DNA of 64,000 bases from an uncultured Flavobacteriales bacterium (GTDB lineage Bacteria; Bacteroidota; Bacteroidia; Flavobacteriales_D; Crocinitomicaceae), in assembly GCA_903945495.1 (NCBI GenBank), contig CAJAVU010000070.1, positions 41,681 to 105,680 on the forward strand. The letters are read 5' to 3'. The translations under genes were made by a program, and so were the position numbers. Below, one piece after another: positions 63,550 to 64,000 of this stretch. The notes under the pieces were generated by a model, which worked only from the letters and a program-made list of their open reading frames with translations, ran no database searches and was not told where the DNA came from. Each line of letters starts with the position of its first letter. Position 1 is the first letter of the stretch.

Positions 63550-64000
63550 TTAAATCGATTTTATCAGTTCGGCCAATTTTTCCACTTGGATTTTTCGTGA
63601 GTAGTTTTCAACTCCAATGGAATCGCATTTAATTTGACCCGATTCCTGAAACTCCGCATACAATTCGTCTAAGATTTCCAATAGATGAATAGAATCGCGA
63701 ACGATAACGCCTGAGTTGGTTTTGTTGATGATATCTATTTGTGGTGTAATATCCGTTTCAATCGAATGAAAATAATACCGATCTTTTAAGGCTTCAGCTT
63801 CTTGACTCTTCTCATAACACAAAAGGATTTTACGTTTCAATCCAAGATAATCATAGATTTTTGTACCAGTGAATTGATAATAATTGAACAAGAGCAACAC
63901 GTTGTCCTTTGCTAATTGCTCTAGCAATTCTCCATTCGGCAGCTTCGCTATTAGTTTAATTTTGGGTGAGAGCTCTTTAAATTGTGAATGAACCAATTGG
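63550..64000 (-). CDS. Glycosyltransferase-like protein, C-terminal fragment (5' end beyond window)
   Basis: About 150 residues are visible; the frame continues past the right edge, so the Met at 63996 is probably internal. The sequence VLLLFNYYQFTGTKIYDYLGLKRKILLCYE is typical of the nucleotide-sugar half of GT-B enzymes, and the end is helical. It stops 4 bp before the HisH-HisF start, so the three genes form one minus-strand unit for glycan synthesis. Confidence 0.7.
   Translation of the reverse strand, partial: QLVHSQFKELSPKIKLIAKLPNGELLEQLAKDNVLLLFNYYQFTGTKIYDYLGLKRKILLCYEKSQEAEALKDRYYFHSIETDITPQIDIINKTNSGVIVRDSIHLLEILDELYAEFQESGQIKCDSIGVENYSRKIQVEKLAELIKSI

Overview
The window is AT-rich chromosomal DNA from a member of the Bacteroidota, most likely Flavobacteriales; a Crocinitomicaceae (Fluviicola-like) origin is my inference. 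Supporting signs are a PorU2/PorV2 type IX secretion pair, a protein with a type IX C-terminal sorting domain, DUF4403 and DUF2461 proteins, monomeric NADP-isocitrate dehydrogenase, promoters of the TAnnTTTG class ahead of many genes, and the near absence of Shine-Dalgarno sequences. No rRNA, tRNA, CRISPR array, insertion sequence or prophage was seen.

Layout. 1-11137 (mostly minus strand) is a fatty-acid beta-oxidation region: marR-type regulator, fadN, fadA and a window-edge fadE, plus a PaaI-like thioesterase. Two things interrupt it. One is a four-helix-bundle (S23/IVP) gene bounded by a 24-bp inverted repeat. The other is a block holding a DbpA-type helicase and a three-gene MbnP/MbnH-type copper unit. 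A 13-bp palindromic motif occurs both upstream of the marR-fadN-fadA unit and upstream of fadE. 11247-24093 holds DUF2461, a dipeptidyl-peptidase, an autoinhibited Fic protein, a histidine kinase, a fused branched-chain 2-oxoacid dehydrogenase E1, membrane proteins of unknown role, a CDF metal transporter, an LpxD paralogue and a SpoIIE phosphatase. 24144-30399 is porU2-porV2. 30539-35483 holds pssA, purS, an aldehyde dehydrogenase, a coiled-coil membrane protein, an RRM protein and an enoyl-CoA hydratase-like protein. 35698-39730 is the conserved translation cluster rplM-rpsI-rpsB-tsf-pyrH-frr. 39760-46299 holds an OmpA protein, a truncated haemoglobin, DUF4403, icd and rdgB. 46628-50955 is a surface-polysaccharide block (two glycosyltransferases and an asparagine synthetase). 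51074-60664 holds an orphan membrane-fusion protein, a second SpoIIE phosphatase, an acyltransferase, pabB-tilS, a 56-residue Cys-rich protein, a type IX cargo protein and an RsmF-like methyltransferase. 60759-64000 is a second sugar-modification block: an N-acetyl sugar amidotransferase, a HisH-HisF fusion and a glycosyltransferase cut by the window end.

The strongest unusual signal is repeat biology in the last third. Degenerate arrays with 7-nt periodicity sit at gene ends, abutting or supplying stop codons. A separate palindromic repeat family occurs both between genes (54771-54868) and inside the HisH-HisF reading frame (62796-62931), where it forms the inter-domain linker as 7-residue repeats. 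One heptamer array also lies inside the HisH domain. Taken together, these suggest that spreading repeats have been absorbed into coding sequence.
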